From Acanthamoeba lenticulata (lineage: Eukaryota > Discosea > Longamoebia > Acanthamoebidae), in the NCBI GenBank assembly GCA_002179805.1, contig NAVB01000277.1, positions 1 to 64,000 of the forward strand: 64,000 nucleotides of DNA, given 5' to 3'. A program made the translations under genes and the position numbers. Shown in pieces: positions 9,404 through 23,272 of this stretch. The notes beneath the pieces were generated by a model. It was given only the letters and a program-made list of their open reading frames with translations. It was not told the origin of the DNA and did not search any database. Every line of letters begins with the position of its first letter. Position 1 is the stretch's first letter.

Positions 9404-12400
9404 ATGCTGCTGGCACCTTCGGGGTCGGCGGCTTCGCGCGCCTCGTCTCTCTTTGCAGGCTCTCCATCACCATGGATGGCAGCGACCAATTTCGCACTTG
9501 CGGGTGCCAAGCTCAAGCGGTCCTTGAAGCCCAAGGACCACCTCTTTGATTTGGAGAACATGAAACCCGAGGAGACCCTACTGCGCATCGGCGACAGCAT
9601 CTCCCTGTTCTCCATGGAAGGCAATGGCTACGTTTCTTCTGAAGGGTACTTGGTCCAACCTGGTTTAATTATTCATTTATTATTTATTTTATTTTATTCT
9701 GAATTTATTTCAACTTGAAATATTAATCTTGGGCTGCAGGTTCATCGACAGCGACTGTCAGATCTCGACCATCGGACAAGACAAACGCATTCCGGACCAC
9801 TTTTCTGGTACGGTTCTTGCGTCGAGAGCCTCTCAAGCCAAGGCTTTTGACCAACCGCGTGTGTCTGTTTTATGTGATAACACAACCAAACAGATTGCGT
9901 GTTCAGGATCTGCCCGCGCAACAAGTACGACGCGCACACGGCGTTGAACGACCAGCTCGATGCCGTGAGCCGCACGCGCGCCTCTATCGGTATGCGTCAG
10001 TTTGATTCCGATCCCGAAGCTGCCGGCGTCGAGAAGAAGCTCCTCCAGCTCAAGGTCCTTGCCACCATCACCTCTTGATCCTCGTCATGATCATCATCAT
10101 TGTCATGCTCGTGATCATGATGATCGTGGCTGGTGGCATCATCAACGTCCTCACACTCCTTCGTCGTATGCGCCACACAGAAATACGAGCAGGAGGAAGC
10201 CAGCGAGAACCATGCCGAATTCGGCCGTCTGGCGGGCAACACGATCTCCTACGGCCAAACTGTGCAGGTGCGGCTTCAATAATGGAAATTGAAATAATAA
10301 ATAAATAAATAATGGGCAGATTTTTACTGATTATTTTGCGCTCAACAGCTCCTGCACGTGAAGAGCAACAAGTTTCTGACGGTCACGTCCAAGGAGATCG
10401 CCGAGATCGAGACGCACTGCCTGCGCGTGTACCTCGACCCCGTCGGCAACGACGGCTCCTGGTTCACCCTCCTCCCGCGCTTCAAGACCATGGCCGAAGG
10501 CGAGAACGTATGCCTATTCCAACCATCATTCTCAATTTATTCTTATTTATTTGAGAATTATAATTAATATCGAGGAATGCATGGCAGGTGCATCTGGGAG
10601 ACCAAATCATATTGGAGTCCAAGTGCTACAACTCGATCTTCCTGCACGTGAGCAAGGAGACCACCTACCAGCGGCGCGAGGTCAATGCGACGACGGAGAA
10701 GAGCAGCTGGCGCGTGATCCCCTTTGCGCCCTACGTGCCCGAGTCGGACTCGCTGCTCAAGGCCGGCGACGTCATCCGCCTCTTCCACAAGGAGGCCGAG
10801 GGCTACCTCACCCACGAGCTGCCCGATGACGACTTTGTCGACGAAGACGCCGAGAAGAAGCCCGAGCCCGCGTCCGACCTGCCCAAAGACCAAGGTTTGC
10901 TTTTTTGAATCTTTTTATTTTTAAAATTTATTTGCTTTTGTACTTAAATTGTTGTTTTATATATTCAATTTATGCAGTGTTTTTGCAACTATTTGCGGGC
11001 TCCGCCTTGCCGGCCGACGACACCAAGAAGAAGGCGCCGCTCAACTCCAACGCCCTCTGGCAGATCGAGCTGGACCGGCCCAACCGAGGCGGCGTCATCC
11101 AATACGAGAACCACTACAGGTTCAAGCACATCGCGACGGGCCACTACTTGGCGGCGTACCCGAAGCCCAAGGAGAAGCACGGGAGCCCGCGCCCGCTCAG
11201 GGCCATGGGCGCCTCGAGCTCCTCGGGTGGCGATCTCAAGCTATCCGTCCCGCAGGCCCGCCGCCGCCCGGGCGTCAGGTCAGCTCTCTCTACCGCGATC
11301 ACCTTTTCCCCTATGAGGCCTGCGCTAAACGTGTGTGTGTGGACTTGGTCGTGTGCTGTATGGGACAACGGAACAGCCTGGGCAGCGCGAGCGACGAGGA
11401 AGAGGAGGAGATGCTCGAGTGCACCTTCACGATGATCAAGGAATTCAGCAGCTCGTCCACCCTCTTCACCATCCACCCGCTTGGGCCCACCATCGTGCGT
11501 TTTTCACCTACTTTGATTTTTAATATTAATTTTGTTTTCCTAATTTTTTTGTTATTTTTATGAATGTCGACAGGAGGCGGACCGGCGGATCAACCTGGAG
11601 TCGTACATGCGTATCCGCCACGTCAACACCAAGTGCTACCTGCACGCGCACGAGGTCCCTCAGCAGCAGGAGAAGGCCCGTGTGGAGCTGATCGGCCGCG
11701 AGGAGCGCGTCGACGAGGACGCCTTTGCCGTGGTCCCGGCCTCGCGCGAGGAGATCGACAACCTGCTCCGCGTGGTCGGCCAGGTCGACATCCTCAAGAA
11801 GTGCGTCGCCAAGTTGGCCCAGGGCGAGAAGATGGACTTCACCAAGACGGGCCTCACGGCGGCCAAGGGCATCCTCGCGATGGACACCAAGCGCGTCATC
11901 GGGGTGCTCAAGGACCTCATCATCTCCTGCACAATCTCCTCCACGGGCGACGACGACGTCCTGTCGCGCGAGGGCATTCCCATCCCGGCCAACCAGGACC
12001 TCCTGCGCGAACAACATGTGCGTGCCCCAGTCGTGCTGATGTCATGCTGAGGTCATGCTGACGTCAGAGTGGACGACTTGGGGTTGGGGCCTGCAGGTGA
12101 TCGCGATCATGATGAACTTGCTGCAACAGACCTTCAGCCAAAAGGCCATCCAGCGGAAGGCCTACGAGCGGCCGGAGAACTACACGCTCTTCATCATCGC
12201 CCAGCACGCCTACAAGCTCCTCAAGCAGATCCTCAAGAAGAACCCTACCAACCGCATGGCCATGAGCAAATATGTCAATTATTTCCAGAAACGGGTATGT
12301 TTTATTTTATTGATTTGAATTTTTTGAAAATAATTCAGATTTAATTTTAAAAACATTTATTGCTGGCAGATGACGTTCCCGCCGTGCACGGACACGCTGA

Positions 12401-15400
12401 TGGAGCTGTTCCGGGACAACTACAACCTGCTCAAGAACATCGCCGACGACCAGGTCTTGTTCTTCATCTTCCGGTTGCGCAACACGGGCCGCAAGTCGAG
12501 CTACATCAAGTTCCTCTCCATCCTGTGCCGCTGTGGCGATGAACCCCTCAGCCGCAACCAGAACTTCATCTGCGAGCGCCTCATCGTCGAGAACCACGAC
12601 CTCCTCATCAGCATCAAGGTCCGTCTTTTTCAGCTGCAATTATTGGTTTATTTTTACAATTTATTTCCAAAACTTTACACAAAAAAATTAAAACATTTCG
12701 GCCGCACAGATGGTCGAGGAGACGGGCGAGGTGATGGTGCAGCCGTCGAATCGCGAGCCGTGGACGCCCATCGAGGAGTTCATGAACGAGGGCGAGAAGC
12801 GGGACGACAAGCAGATCTACTTTATCCGCACCATCAAGCTCCTCTCCAACCTCTGCTTTGTACGCTTCCTCCGTTTCCACTTCCATCACAGCCTCGTGCT
12901 GACGTCACGCGTCGACAACAATGTCAACAATGCAGGGCCGGAACAGCTACGCGAGCACAAAGATCTCGCGGGTGATGACCTACCCGCTGGTGCTGCGGTG
13001 CATGACGAACCCGGACCTGCCGTTCACGCTGCGGGCGTCGTTCTGCCAGCTGATGCAGCACCTGTACGTGGACGTGGAGCCCTACAAGGCCATCCCGCTG
13101 GTCAACTACACCCGCGTGTGGTCCGAGCTCGAGCACTCGCCCCAGCAGGGCGCGCCGCTCCAGTCCGACGACGCCCCGACGCGCGACGCGCGCCAAGGCC
13201 GGGCCGACCTGTGCAAGTACGTCGGCTATTACATCGCCGACAACTACGCCCAGTCGGTCAACGCCATTGCCCACAACAAGCTCACCCTCTCCGTACGCCA
13301 TCAGCCTCCTTAAGACGATGATCAAGATGATGATGATGATGATGACGTAATGGCGCTGACAACGCTTTCTGTTCATCCTCGACGTCATAATCATGGCGCA
13401 GATGGTGGTGCTGATGAAGCGAATGTTCGAGCTGGGCTTCTGGACACAGTCGGAGGACACCCTGCGGGACCTCATCGCGTCCATCCTCGCCCTGCTCGAC
13501 CCCTCGACCGAGATCTGTGGTACGTCGTTGCAATTATTAAAATATAATATTTCAAAATTATAAACGTGAATGGCGGGGAGAGTAGAGGGCGAGCAGAACC
13601 CGTTGTTCAAGCAGGACGACCGGACCATTTGGATCATGATGACCAAGTACAACCTGTGCTCGCTCATGGACATGTTCTTCAACCTGCGTCTCGACCGCCG
13701 CCTCACCGAGCTCCTCATCGTCCTCCGCAAGCAGATGGACGGTACCTCGCTCCTCCTGCCCTGCACACGCGCGCGTGTGTGCGCGCGTGTACGTGCGCGT
13801 GTGTGTGCGCCGCACACGCATGCGCTTATCATGGGATGAATTGGGGTGGAATGCCAGGCACGCCGGCGACGGACCTGACCAAGCTCAGCAAGGCGACCGA
13901 GGAGAAGGTCGACGGGGCCTCGCGCGTTTGGAACGAATACCTGGGCGAAACTGCCATCCTCGAGCGCACGCTGCGGTACCTCGTCATGTGCGACTACACG
14001 CCACTCTCGCTTGCCGCTGGCAACCTCCTCGTCCGCCAGTTCAGGTACGCATTTTTTAAAATTATTTTTAAAATTATTTTGTTATTTTATTTTGATTGTT
14101 TTTTGTCGAGTTAATGCCGACGCTAATCATTATCAAACAGTCAACGGTTTGAGCTGCTGACAGAGCTTCAGCGAGTTCAGATCCTCGTGACCGACAAGAA
14201 TGTGAAGACTTTCCAGCTGGTATGCCCGTCCGCGTGAGGCACGACGCACAAAGGCGCCTGACTGATGATCACGACGATGATATGTACATAGGTGGCGCAA
14301 AAAATGGACGACTTGAAGCTGTTCCTAGAGCGCGGCGGGGCGGCGGACACGTTGATCGCGCCCATCATCGAGAAGTTCACGCGACTGTGCGTCAAGGAGG
14401 GCAACGTCAACGTGCACAACCAGCGCATCCTTAAGAACCTGGAGGCCCACCGTGTGGCCATTGAGCTCCTCCACCTGCCCTTCAACCGGCCGCTCTTCAT
14501 CCAAGTCTTCCAGTTCCTCGCCGCCGTACGTCTCGTCTTCTTCCCCGTATGCAGAATGTCGAGAATGCTGACCGCCTTGGAATGTGAACAATGCAACAAC
14601 AACAGTTCTGCAAGGACAATGCCGAGAACCAGGGAACGTTGTTTGAATACCTCGACTTCTTCCTCAAGATGATGGGCAAGGGCCTCTACGTGGCGGTGAC
14701 CATCAACGAGATGTTCCACAACAACCGCGCCCTCTGCTCGCAGATCACCGAGGTCCAGATCCGCAAGATCGTCAACGCCATCGAGACCAACAAGCTGCCC
14801 CGCTTCATCCGCGTCCTATTGGTGCCGCTTCCATCCCTTCAAGACTTTTGTGTATTTAAGGTGGTGGCTGACGTCACGCGTGTTTGGCGCAAAACAAAGA
14901 CGTTGATCATGCCCAACGACATCCCGCTGCGCCGGAACCAGAACCTGGTGCTCAAGATGCTGATGGAGAAGCAGCAGACGACGCTCGTGCTCTTCAACGA
15001 CCCGGAGAGCATCGAGTACCGCAACTCGCTCATCAAGAAGGGCAACTACGACAGCGAGGACTCGCTCCTCAAGTTCCACGCCATGCAGATCGAGCTCATC
15101 ACCAAGTGTTCCCTCGGCAAGATCTACGAGGTACCTTTTTGGTTTTATTTTATTTTTTTTATAAATTCATATATATTTAATTCATTAAATTATCTTGATA
15201 GTGAAAAACAATAAATATTAATTATAAAAACACGACAGGCGGAAGTCCGGTGCCAGTCGCTGTACTCGCTGAGCCAGATCAAGCGCCAGCTGACCGACCC
15301 AATTAACCTGCGAAGCATCAAGCGGACCTTCACCCACTTTGTGGAGGAGGTCTACTTCCTCACACAGAAGCCCAAGAACGCCGTCGAGCTCGACCCGCAG

Positions 15401-18400
15401 CTGTGGGCCATCTTCTCCGAGCACTACACCAAGGAGCTGGTCGAACTCGCCACCGCGCTCAACAAAGGGTTCGTCGTCCATCATATCATGTCCACTACAT
15501 GCCCATCATCGGCGCCAACTACATGAGCCTGACCAGTTGCTCTTGCAGGGAGCGTGCTGACGATATGCTCGATTATGCCTTGACGGGATTCGTGCCGTTC
15601 CTCACAAACTACTTCCTTAAATACTACAACCGCAAGGACGCCACTGTGTACGCTGCTCAGCCTCCCGACGTCGTCATGTTTGGGGAAGAGAACGCTAAGA
15701 TCGCATGGAATGCGTGGTATGTGCGCGGTGCAGGCGGCACAAGATGGTGGCCGACGTGCTGCTGGACGCGCTCATTCAGCTGTTTTACGCCAAGGGCCTG
15801 GCCTATGCGCACCGCGTGGAGGTGGGCAAGTGCATCGATGCCATGAGCCGCTCTGAGGTCAACATTCGCGGCAGCGACTCACATCAGGTACGGCTTTTCC
15901 CAGGCTCGTTTCCCGCCAAATTCAAATCGGTCCATCCCACCAAAACCGGTGTGCTTTCGGCTGCGCAGACGGAGACGACCAACCGCGAGTGGCGCCTTTT
16001 GGTCGAGTCGCCGCCGGAGAAGGAGGCCAAGACGCCCGCAGTCGCAGTCGACACATCGCAGGAGGAAAAGGTCATCCAGGGCATCCAGCAGTTTGTCAAA
16101 TACTTGTACGCATCTTGTATTTTATACTTATTTTATTAGTATTATTATTTAAATTTATCAATTTTATTATTCATTAATCATTTCGAATTTTTGGCGGAGC
16201 AGCAAGGACAAGAAGATCTTTGGCATCGAACAGGAGCTGCAGAACCTGGCGCAGATCTTCCTGCAGCACCTGGACACCTTCACCAAGAAGCTCATCGACC
16301 TCCTCAAGTGCGTTGCTTGCTCGCCCTCAAGAACGACGCCCATGCGCGTGCTCATGGCCATACGTTTCTTTTCTTTTCTTTTCTTTTCTTTCTTTTTTTC
16401 AGGAACTGCGACTCGGGGACGCAGCAGGAGCTGACGTGGGTGACGCTGCGCACGCTCTACATCCTGCTCGAGAAGCCGCTGGCCGACGCCCTCAAGTCCA
16501 AGAACAAGGACGTCAAGTCGCTGGTCCAGATGCAGAACAAGCTCAACAGCCTGGGCGCCACGGGCCTCATCCTCCACTTGACCTCGTCGTCCAACAACGA
16601 GGACCGGGTCTACCACCAGGCCCTCAAGCTGGGCATCGCCATCCTCCACGGCGGCAACGAGGAGGTCCAGCGCTACATCCTCCAGTGCTTCGTCAACCGG
16701 CAGGAGGAGGGCTTCTTCCCCGAGATCCGCTCCCGCATCCGCCGCTCCATCATCGAGATCAAGGGTTCGTTCATTTGTTTTATTGTTTTTCTTGTTTTTC
16801 TTTTTTATATTCGTTTTTATTTCTTCAGAAATTGAAATGTATTTGGGAAATGCAGAGAAGCAGCAGTTCTACTTCAGGCTGCTCGAGAGGAAGCGCGCGC
16901 AGGAGCATCAGCGCACAGAGGCCAACGCCATCCTCTTCCGCAACGACAAGTTCGGGTACGCGATCGAGTGGAATGAAGAAGAAGAAGAAGAAGTGATGAG
17001 GAGGACAGCCTGACTCAACCTCTTACTGTGTGGTAATGGTGGACGCGCGAGACAGGACGGGGATCGACAGCGAGCTGCTGGCCTACCTCAAGCAGACCGA
17101 GGGTTCCTACCCGGAGAGCGGCTTCATCCGCAAGATCCTCCGCTTCCTGCAGCTTCTCTGCGAAGGCCACAACCTCGAGCTCCAGGTACTATTTCCTCTC
17201 ATTCCTTACATTCTCTGCGCAATAATCATGAGAAATGTATTGAATATTTGGAATGCATCGCGCGAGAACAGAACTACCTGCGGTACCAGACAGAGACGAG
17301 CGGCGAGTCCTACGACCTGATCTCGGAGACGGCGAGCTACTTGGAGGCCGTCGAGCGCGAGATCGACGCCACCAACATCAAGATCGCCACCCAGCTCTTC
17401 ACCACCCTCACCGAGTACTGCCAGGGTACGCTTCGACTCTGACCGCGCGCCTGCGTGGTTGTTGTTGTTGTTGATGATGATGATGTGCGGCCATCTGACG
17501 CGTGCGTGGCTCGGGGCAGGCCCGTGCCCGGAGAACCAGGTGGCCTTGATGCGCACCAAGCTGGTCGAGTCTGCCAATTGGGTCCTCGCGCTGCCCGTAC
17601 GACTTGCCCCAGTCCCTTGATAATCATAATAATTTTAAAACAAGAAAATGAAACGAACAGTAAACATTTACGAAACTGTTTTGCTGGTGGGCAGGATGAC
17701 CACCCGCTGTGCACGCGCAAGGACGTGAACAAGCTCAAGAAGGAGGCCGTGACCACGCTCCTCTCGCTGCTCGAGGGCAACCAGAACCCGAAGGTCCCGC
17801 GCCAGATGCTCATGACCCTCAACTTCCAAGTCATGGTTCTCGATCCCCACACCCACATATAAATGACTTGACCCCGTCTCGGCCAGCCCCGACAGCTGCT
17901 GACGCGTCGGTGTTATCGTCATCATTCGCAGGAAAAAACGCTGGACACGATCTTCCCGGTGAAGATCACCAACCAGAACCTGTCGACAGTGGACGAGGAG
18001 GCCAAGGACGTCAAGCGCGCCTTCCTCTACTACTTCCTCATCAAGACTCTGGCCGACCACGACAAGGACAACCACAAACACGTGCGTCCTGTCGACCTCT
18101 CTTTTTAGAATTAACAATATTGACATATTTTTATTTTTATTTTTATTTTTACAATTGATAATATTCTGATTTTTTTTCGTTTCAATTTGCGAAACAGTTG
18201 AATCGGATGCTGGAGCGGTGCAATGGCGCGCTGGCGCTGCGCAAGGGGACCGCCTCGATCGAGATCGTCCGGGACAACAAGCTCGAGCGCATCTACTTCC
18301 AGCGGCCCCGCATCTGCAAGCGCCTCTCGCCCGTCTCCAAGAAGAACCTCCTCCACAACGTCAACCGGTACGCACCCGCCATCATTGATGTAATTGTTTT

Positions 18401-21400
18401 TTTCATTATATTTATTGCTAAAAACGTTAAAAATGATAAAAATGCAGAGAAAATCAGGCGAGCAAGATCGAAGACTTCTTCTCGCAGAACGACGACCTGA
18501 TCCAGGAGATGATGCACCGCGACAGCCTCGCGGACAACATGCTCCTCAACAACTTGTCCCAGGGCGAGACCTTCCTCAAGAACCTCTCGTTCGCGTTCAC
18601 CATCATCATCAACCTCCTCATCGTCTGGTCCTTCACGGCGCCCAAGATCCTGCTGGCCGATGACGACGCTGACGAGAACGCGCTCAACAACGAAGGCGGC
18701 CTCGTACTGGCCGAGCTCCCGGGCCCGCAGGATCCCGTCGTCGAGCCCGGCATCGTCATGGCCTTCCTCCGCCTCTTTGGCATATGTCAAATCGGTGCGC
18801 CCCCAACGCCTCGACGTCGAGTCCGGCCCTTCCCCGTCCTCGGCTTTCTCACGCCCGTACATATGCACACAGGGCTCGCTGCGGTTCTGCTGTTTATCGA
18901 GTACGAGTTTGGGTTCCGCCTCGCCTGGAAGCAGGCCTCTGCCCACCGCTGTGCCAAGGTCCGTGCCTCCCCGTCTCAGCTTCGTTCTCTGTCGTTTTTT
19001 TTTTTTGTTCATTTTTCCTGTTCGTAAAAACAGAACCGAAAGGAGAAGGAAAATGGAGGTTTAGCCGACAACCAAGACGACGACCAAGAGGCCTGGTGGC
19101 GCCAACTCGACCTGCGCCAACTATGGTACCAACCACACGCGCACCATCGCACACGCACACACACATGCATACTCACCGCAGGTGGGGATGTGCGTGCACA
19201 GGTCGGCGGCGATGAAGTCGGCGATCTTCTACTTCCTGGCCTACCTCGTCTTCGCCGTGTGCGGCGTCGTGATCTCGCCTTTCTTCTTCGCTTTCCACCT
19301 GCTCGACATCGGCGCGCGGAGCAAGGAGCTCAAGTACGTCATCTCGTCCGTCACCCAGAACGGCAAGTCCATCATCCTCACGGTACCTCCTTTCCCACCA
19401 TTTTGTTGCTTCATTATTCGGATTATTCGAATTATTTAGATTATTTGAATAATGTGTTTTTAATGTTATTTCTGACTCGCATTTGTTGCGGAACAGGCGA
19501 TCTTGGCGTTGATCATCATCTACATCTACACGATCTTTGGGTTCCTCTTCTTCCGCGACAAGTTCGTGCAGGACGACGTCTTCATCTGCGAGTCCATGCT
19601 CATGTGCTTCGTCAACGTCGTCAACTACGGGTTCGTCCTTTCCTTTATTCTTATTTTTATGATTTTAATAAATCAATTTAGATTTACATTTGCGCAAAAA
19701 TTGATGAATAATATTCGGAAATGCGGGACAGTTTGAGGAGCGGCGGAGGCGTGGGTGACCTTTTGAAGCCGCCCATGTGGGGCGACCCGGAGACGCCCTA
19801 CCGCATCCTCTACGACTCGACCTTCTTCTTCCTCGTCATCGTCATCCTCCTCAACATTATCTTTGGTATCATCATCGATACCTTTGGCGGTACGCTCCTC
19901 CTCTTCCTCCTCCTTGTCGACCTTCTTCATGATGAAGCAGTCGATGATGATGATGACGACAATCACATGCTGATGACGATGATGACGCACAGAGTTGCGT
20001 AACCGGGAGGAGACGATCGAGTCGGACATCAAGAACAACTGCTTCATCTGCGGCATTGACAACATCACCTTTGACCGCGCCTCGGAAGGTACCTTCCTCC
20101 TCCTTCTTCTTCTTCTTCGTTTGGTGTTGATGTTAAGACATTTCCTCGACGCCACAGCGGGCTTCGAGAAGCACTGGAAGTACGACCACAACATGTGGAA
20201 CTACCTCTACTTCCGCGTCCACCTCAACATCAAGGACTCCACCGAGTACACCGGGCCCGAGCAGTACATCGCCGAGAAGCTGGAGACGGGCGACTTGTCC
20301 TTCATCCCCAACCAGAAGGCGCTGTGCCTCGGGGCCAAGCAGGAAGAGGACGAGGAGAAGGCGCAGGAGCTGATCCAACGCGTGGAGACCATGTCGTCGT
20401 CCCTCCAGAAGACGACCGACGAGACCGTGTCGCGCCTCGGCGAGACCATGGAGAAGCGCTACACGACCCTCCAAGCGTCGATGATCGACCTGGCCGCCAC
20501 CACCTCGAGCCGCTCTACGGCCATCGAAACCAAGCTCGAAGGCCGCGTTGAGAACGTCGAGAAGCACATCACCGACCTCGAGAAGAAGCTCACCGCCTAC
20601 CTCGGCGTACGTCTCGTTCATCCTCTCCTCTTCCTCTACATCGCCGCTGTCGACAACTTCTCTTGTCGACGTTTTACTGACGTCATATTCCCTTTTAAAA
20701 TTCATTTTTTGTCGCTACACAGAACATCGAGAAGGCGATCAAGAAGGAGGAGAAGCGGCACAAGAAGACGCTGAAGGAGCTCGACGAGCGCAAGAAGAAG
20801 CGCGAGAAGGAGAAGAAGCGGCATGAAGAGGAACGGCGCCGCGAGAAGGCCGAGCATCGCGCGCGCAAGCAGAAGGAGAAGGAGGCCCGCCGCGCCGAGA
20901 AGGCCCGCCGCCGGGCCGAAGAGGAAGAGCGCCAGAGCCAGCGCCTTCTTCTCGCCGCCGCCACCGTCACCGCCGCCGCCGCCGCCACTGACGACGACGC
21001 GGAGGAGCTCCTGCGCCAAGCCGCGGCTGCGGAGGCCCAGAAGCAGCAGCAGCAGCAGCAGCGCGAGGCCGAGGAGACTGCGAAGCGCCAGCAGGAACAG
21101 GCCGAGGCGGCCCAGGCTGAGGCTGAGGCCGAGGCCGAGCGCAGGCGGAAGCAGGAGGAGGAAGAGGCCAAGGCCAAGGCGGAAGCTGAGGCTGCCAAGA
21201 AGAAGGCTGAGGAGGAGGCCGAGGCCGAGGCGGAGCGCAAGCGCAAGGCAGAAGCGGAAGCCGAAGCTGAGGCCAAAGCCAAGGCGGAAGCCGAGGCCAA
21301 GACCAAGGCCGAGCAGGAGGCGAAGAAGTCGGCGGCCAAGAAGAAGCCGAGCCTGCTCAAGAAGAACAGCGATAGCGAGAGCGACACGGAGAGCTCCGAC

Positions 21401-23272
21401 GGTTGGGACAGCGACAGCGATAGCGACGACGACAAGAAGAAGGAGAAGAAGAAGCCTGTCGTGGCCAAGACGCCCGTCGCAACGCCCGCCAAGAAGGCGG
21501 AGGACGTGGAGGCCGCCGCCGCTGCAGCCCGCAAGAAGCTCGAGGACGAGGCTGCCGCTGCCGCCGCAGCCAAGGCTGAGGCCGAGGCCAAAGCTGAGGC
21601 TGAGGCCAAAGCCAAGGCCGAGGCCGAAGCCGAAGCCGAGGCCAAGAAGAAGAAGAAGGCGGAAGAGGAGGAGGAAGAGGCAAGGCGGAAGGCGATCGAG
21701 GCTGCCGAGGTGACCAAGGCCGCTGCGGCCAAGGCGGCGGAGGAGGCCGAAGCGGCGGAGGAGGCCGAAGCGGCGGCGGAGACCAAGCCGGCCACAAAGC
21801 CCACGGCAGCGGCGCCCGCCAAGAAGAAGTCGAGCCTGCTCAAGAAGAACAGCGACAGCGAGAGCGACACCGAGAGCTCCGATGGCTGGGACAGCGACAG
21901 TGATGACAGCGACGACGACAAGAAGAAGAACAAGAACAAGCCCGTCGCGGTCAAGAAGGCCGCTCAGCCGCAGAGCGAGGCGGCGGCTCCGGCCGTCGCT
22001 GTGGTCGCCCAGCCGGCGCAGGACGAGCAGCCAAAGCCGGCGGCCGCGGTGGAGGTCTCGGCCCCGCAGACGTACGACCAGCAGCCCGCCCAGGCCGCTG
22101 CGGCCGCGGTGGCCGAGCCGGTCGAGTCTCAGGCCCAGGTCGTGGCCAAGGTCGAGGCCGACGTGGCGCCTACGCAGGAGGAGAAGCCGCAGGCCAAACC
22201 GGCGGCAGCGGCGCCCGCCAAGAAGAAGCCGGGCCTGCGCAAGAAGAACAGCGACAGCGAGAGCGACACGGAGAGCTCCGACGGCTGGGACACCGACAGT
22301 GATGACAGTGATGGAGACAAGAAGAAGAACAAGAACAAGGACAAGAAGAAGCCGACGACAGCGAAGGCGATGGCGACGGCGACGGTGACAAAGGCCGCGG
22401 AGCCCGCGCCGGCGGCTCAGTCGGCCCCGGCCGGCAAGCCGACGCCGAGTCTGTTTGCGGTCGCCATGGCGCTAGCCAGCCAGACCAACGCCACGCCCGC
22501 CACGGCGCTGCTCTCATCGCTGACGTCGGCCACGCCCTCGGCTTTGACGCCAACAACAGCCTTGACGCCGACGTCGACGGCCACGGCGCCAACGGCGGCG
22601 GCGGCGGCGGCGGCGGCCAAGAAGAAGCCGAGCCTGCTCAAAAAGAACAGCGACAGCGAGAGCGACACGGAGAGCTCTGACGGCTGGGACACCGACGACG
22701 ACAGTGATGACAGCGATGACGACAAGAAGAAGAAGAAGAGCAAGGACAAGAAGAAGCCCGTCGTGGTGGTGATCAAGAAGCAGCCCACGGCCGAGGAGGC
22801 CGAGGCCGAGAGGAAGAGGAAGGAAGAGGAGGAGGCCGCCGAGAAGAGGAAGAAGGAGGAAGAGGAGCGGAAGGAGAAGGAGAAGGAGGACGAGCTGGCC
22901 CGACGCAAGGCCGCCGTGAAGAAGGCCATGCGCAACAGCGACGAGAGCGACCTGGACATGAGCAGCGCCAGCCAGACCAGCGACAATGACGACGACGACA
23001 GTGATGACAGCGACGACAGTGATGACGACAAGAAGAAGAAGAAGAAGAGCAAGAAGCCAGTGGTGGTCAAGAAGATCAACCAGAAGAAGGCAAGTGGAGG
23101 GAAGAACAACAAGAAGAAGAAGGACGATTCGTCGGAGGATGAGTCGTCCGAGTCAGAGTCGTCTGAATCGTCTTCGTCGGATGAGACCGAAGACGAAGGC
23201 CCCAAGCCCAAGGTCGTGGCGGCCTCGCGCCTCTCCCAATATGCTGCCGCGCAACCCGACTTCCTCTTCTAG
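9404..23272 (+). CDS. Inositol 1,4,5-trisphosphate receptor-like calcium channel with a giant charged C-terminal tail
   Basis: An intracellular calcium-release channel of the IP3R/RyR superfamily, expected in the ER or another calcium store. In order: an N-terminal suppressor/beta-trefoil region ([22 protein letters not shown]); MIR blocks ([37 protein letters not shown]); RIH helices; a RIH-associated region near 17-18 kb; and the membrane part. The pore filter is GGGVGD (about 19741), followed by the S6 helix [21 protein letters not shown]. The cytosolic Cys2-His2 linker is CFICG...H...HNMW, and [16 protein letters not shown] matches IP3Rs closely. A coiled coil follows. The last exon (20723-23272, about 850 codons) is Lys/Glu/Ala-rich with Ser/Asp repeats and no counterpart in the animal receptors I know. 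About 30 short introns; I estimate 3.5-3.8 thousand residues, against about 2,700 in animals. RyR-type is less likely because no SPRY domain is seen. Confidence 0.93.
21338..23046 (+). repeat. Coding repeats in the channel tail: four Ser/Asp-rich units plus one decayed unit
   Basis: Each unit reads [20 protein letters not shown], then GWD and an Asp/Ser block ending in a Lys run. Units start at about 21338, 21821, 22220 and 22619; the last three are spaced exactly 399 bp (133 codons). A decayed fifth unit (about 22918-23046) keeps only the [15 protein letters not shown] core and the [16 protein letters not shown] block. Units 2 and 3 also share the preceding AAAPAKKK, so the duplicated block is longer than the motif. 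The Ser-x-x-Glu/Asp pattern is what casein kinase 2 prefers. Confidence 0.9.

Noticed and set aside
13766..13815. Alternating GTGCGCG/CACACGCG tract as a possible Z-DNA or regulatory element
   Set aside because: It lies inside an intron of the channel gene and is simple-sequence DNA. Similar tracts occur in other introns here, such as 3150-3182.
20695..21954. Long minus-strand open frame (419 codons) opposite the channel tail
   Set aside because: It is the antisense shadow of a Lys/Glu/Ala-rich exon. GC-rich codons on the plus strand remove stops on the minus strand, and the product is only Ser/Ala/Phe runs.
21338..23046. Regular direct repeats that could suggest a CRISPR-like or satellite array
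   Set aside because: The repeats are in frame within one exon and encode a conserved peptide. Spacers are coding as well, and the genome is eukaryotic.
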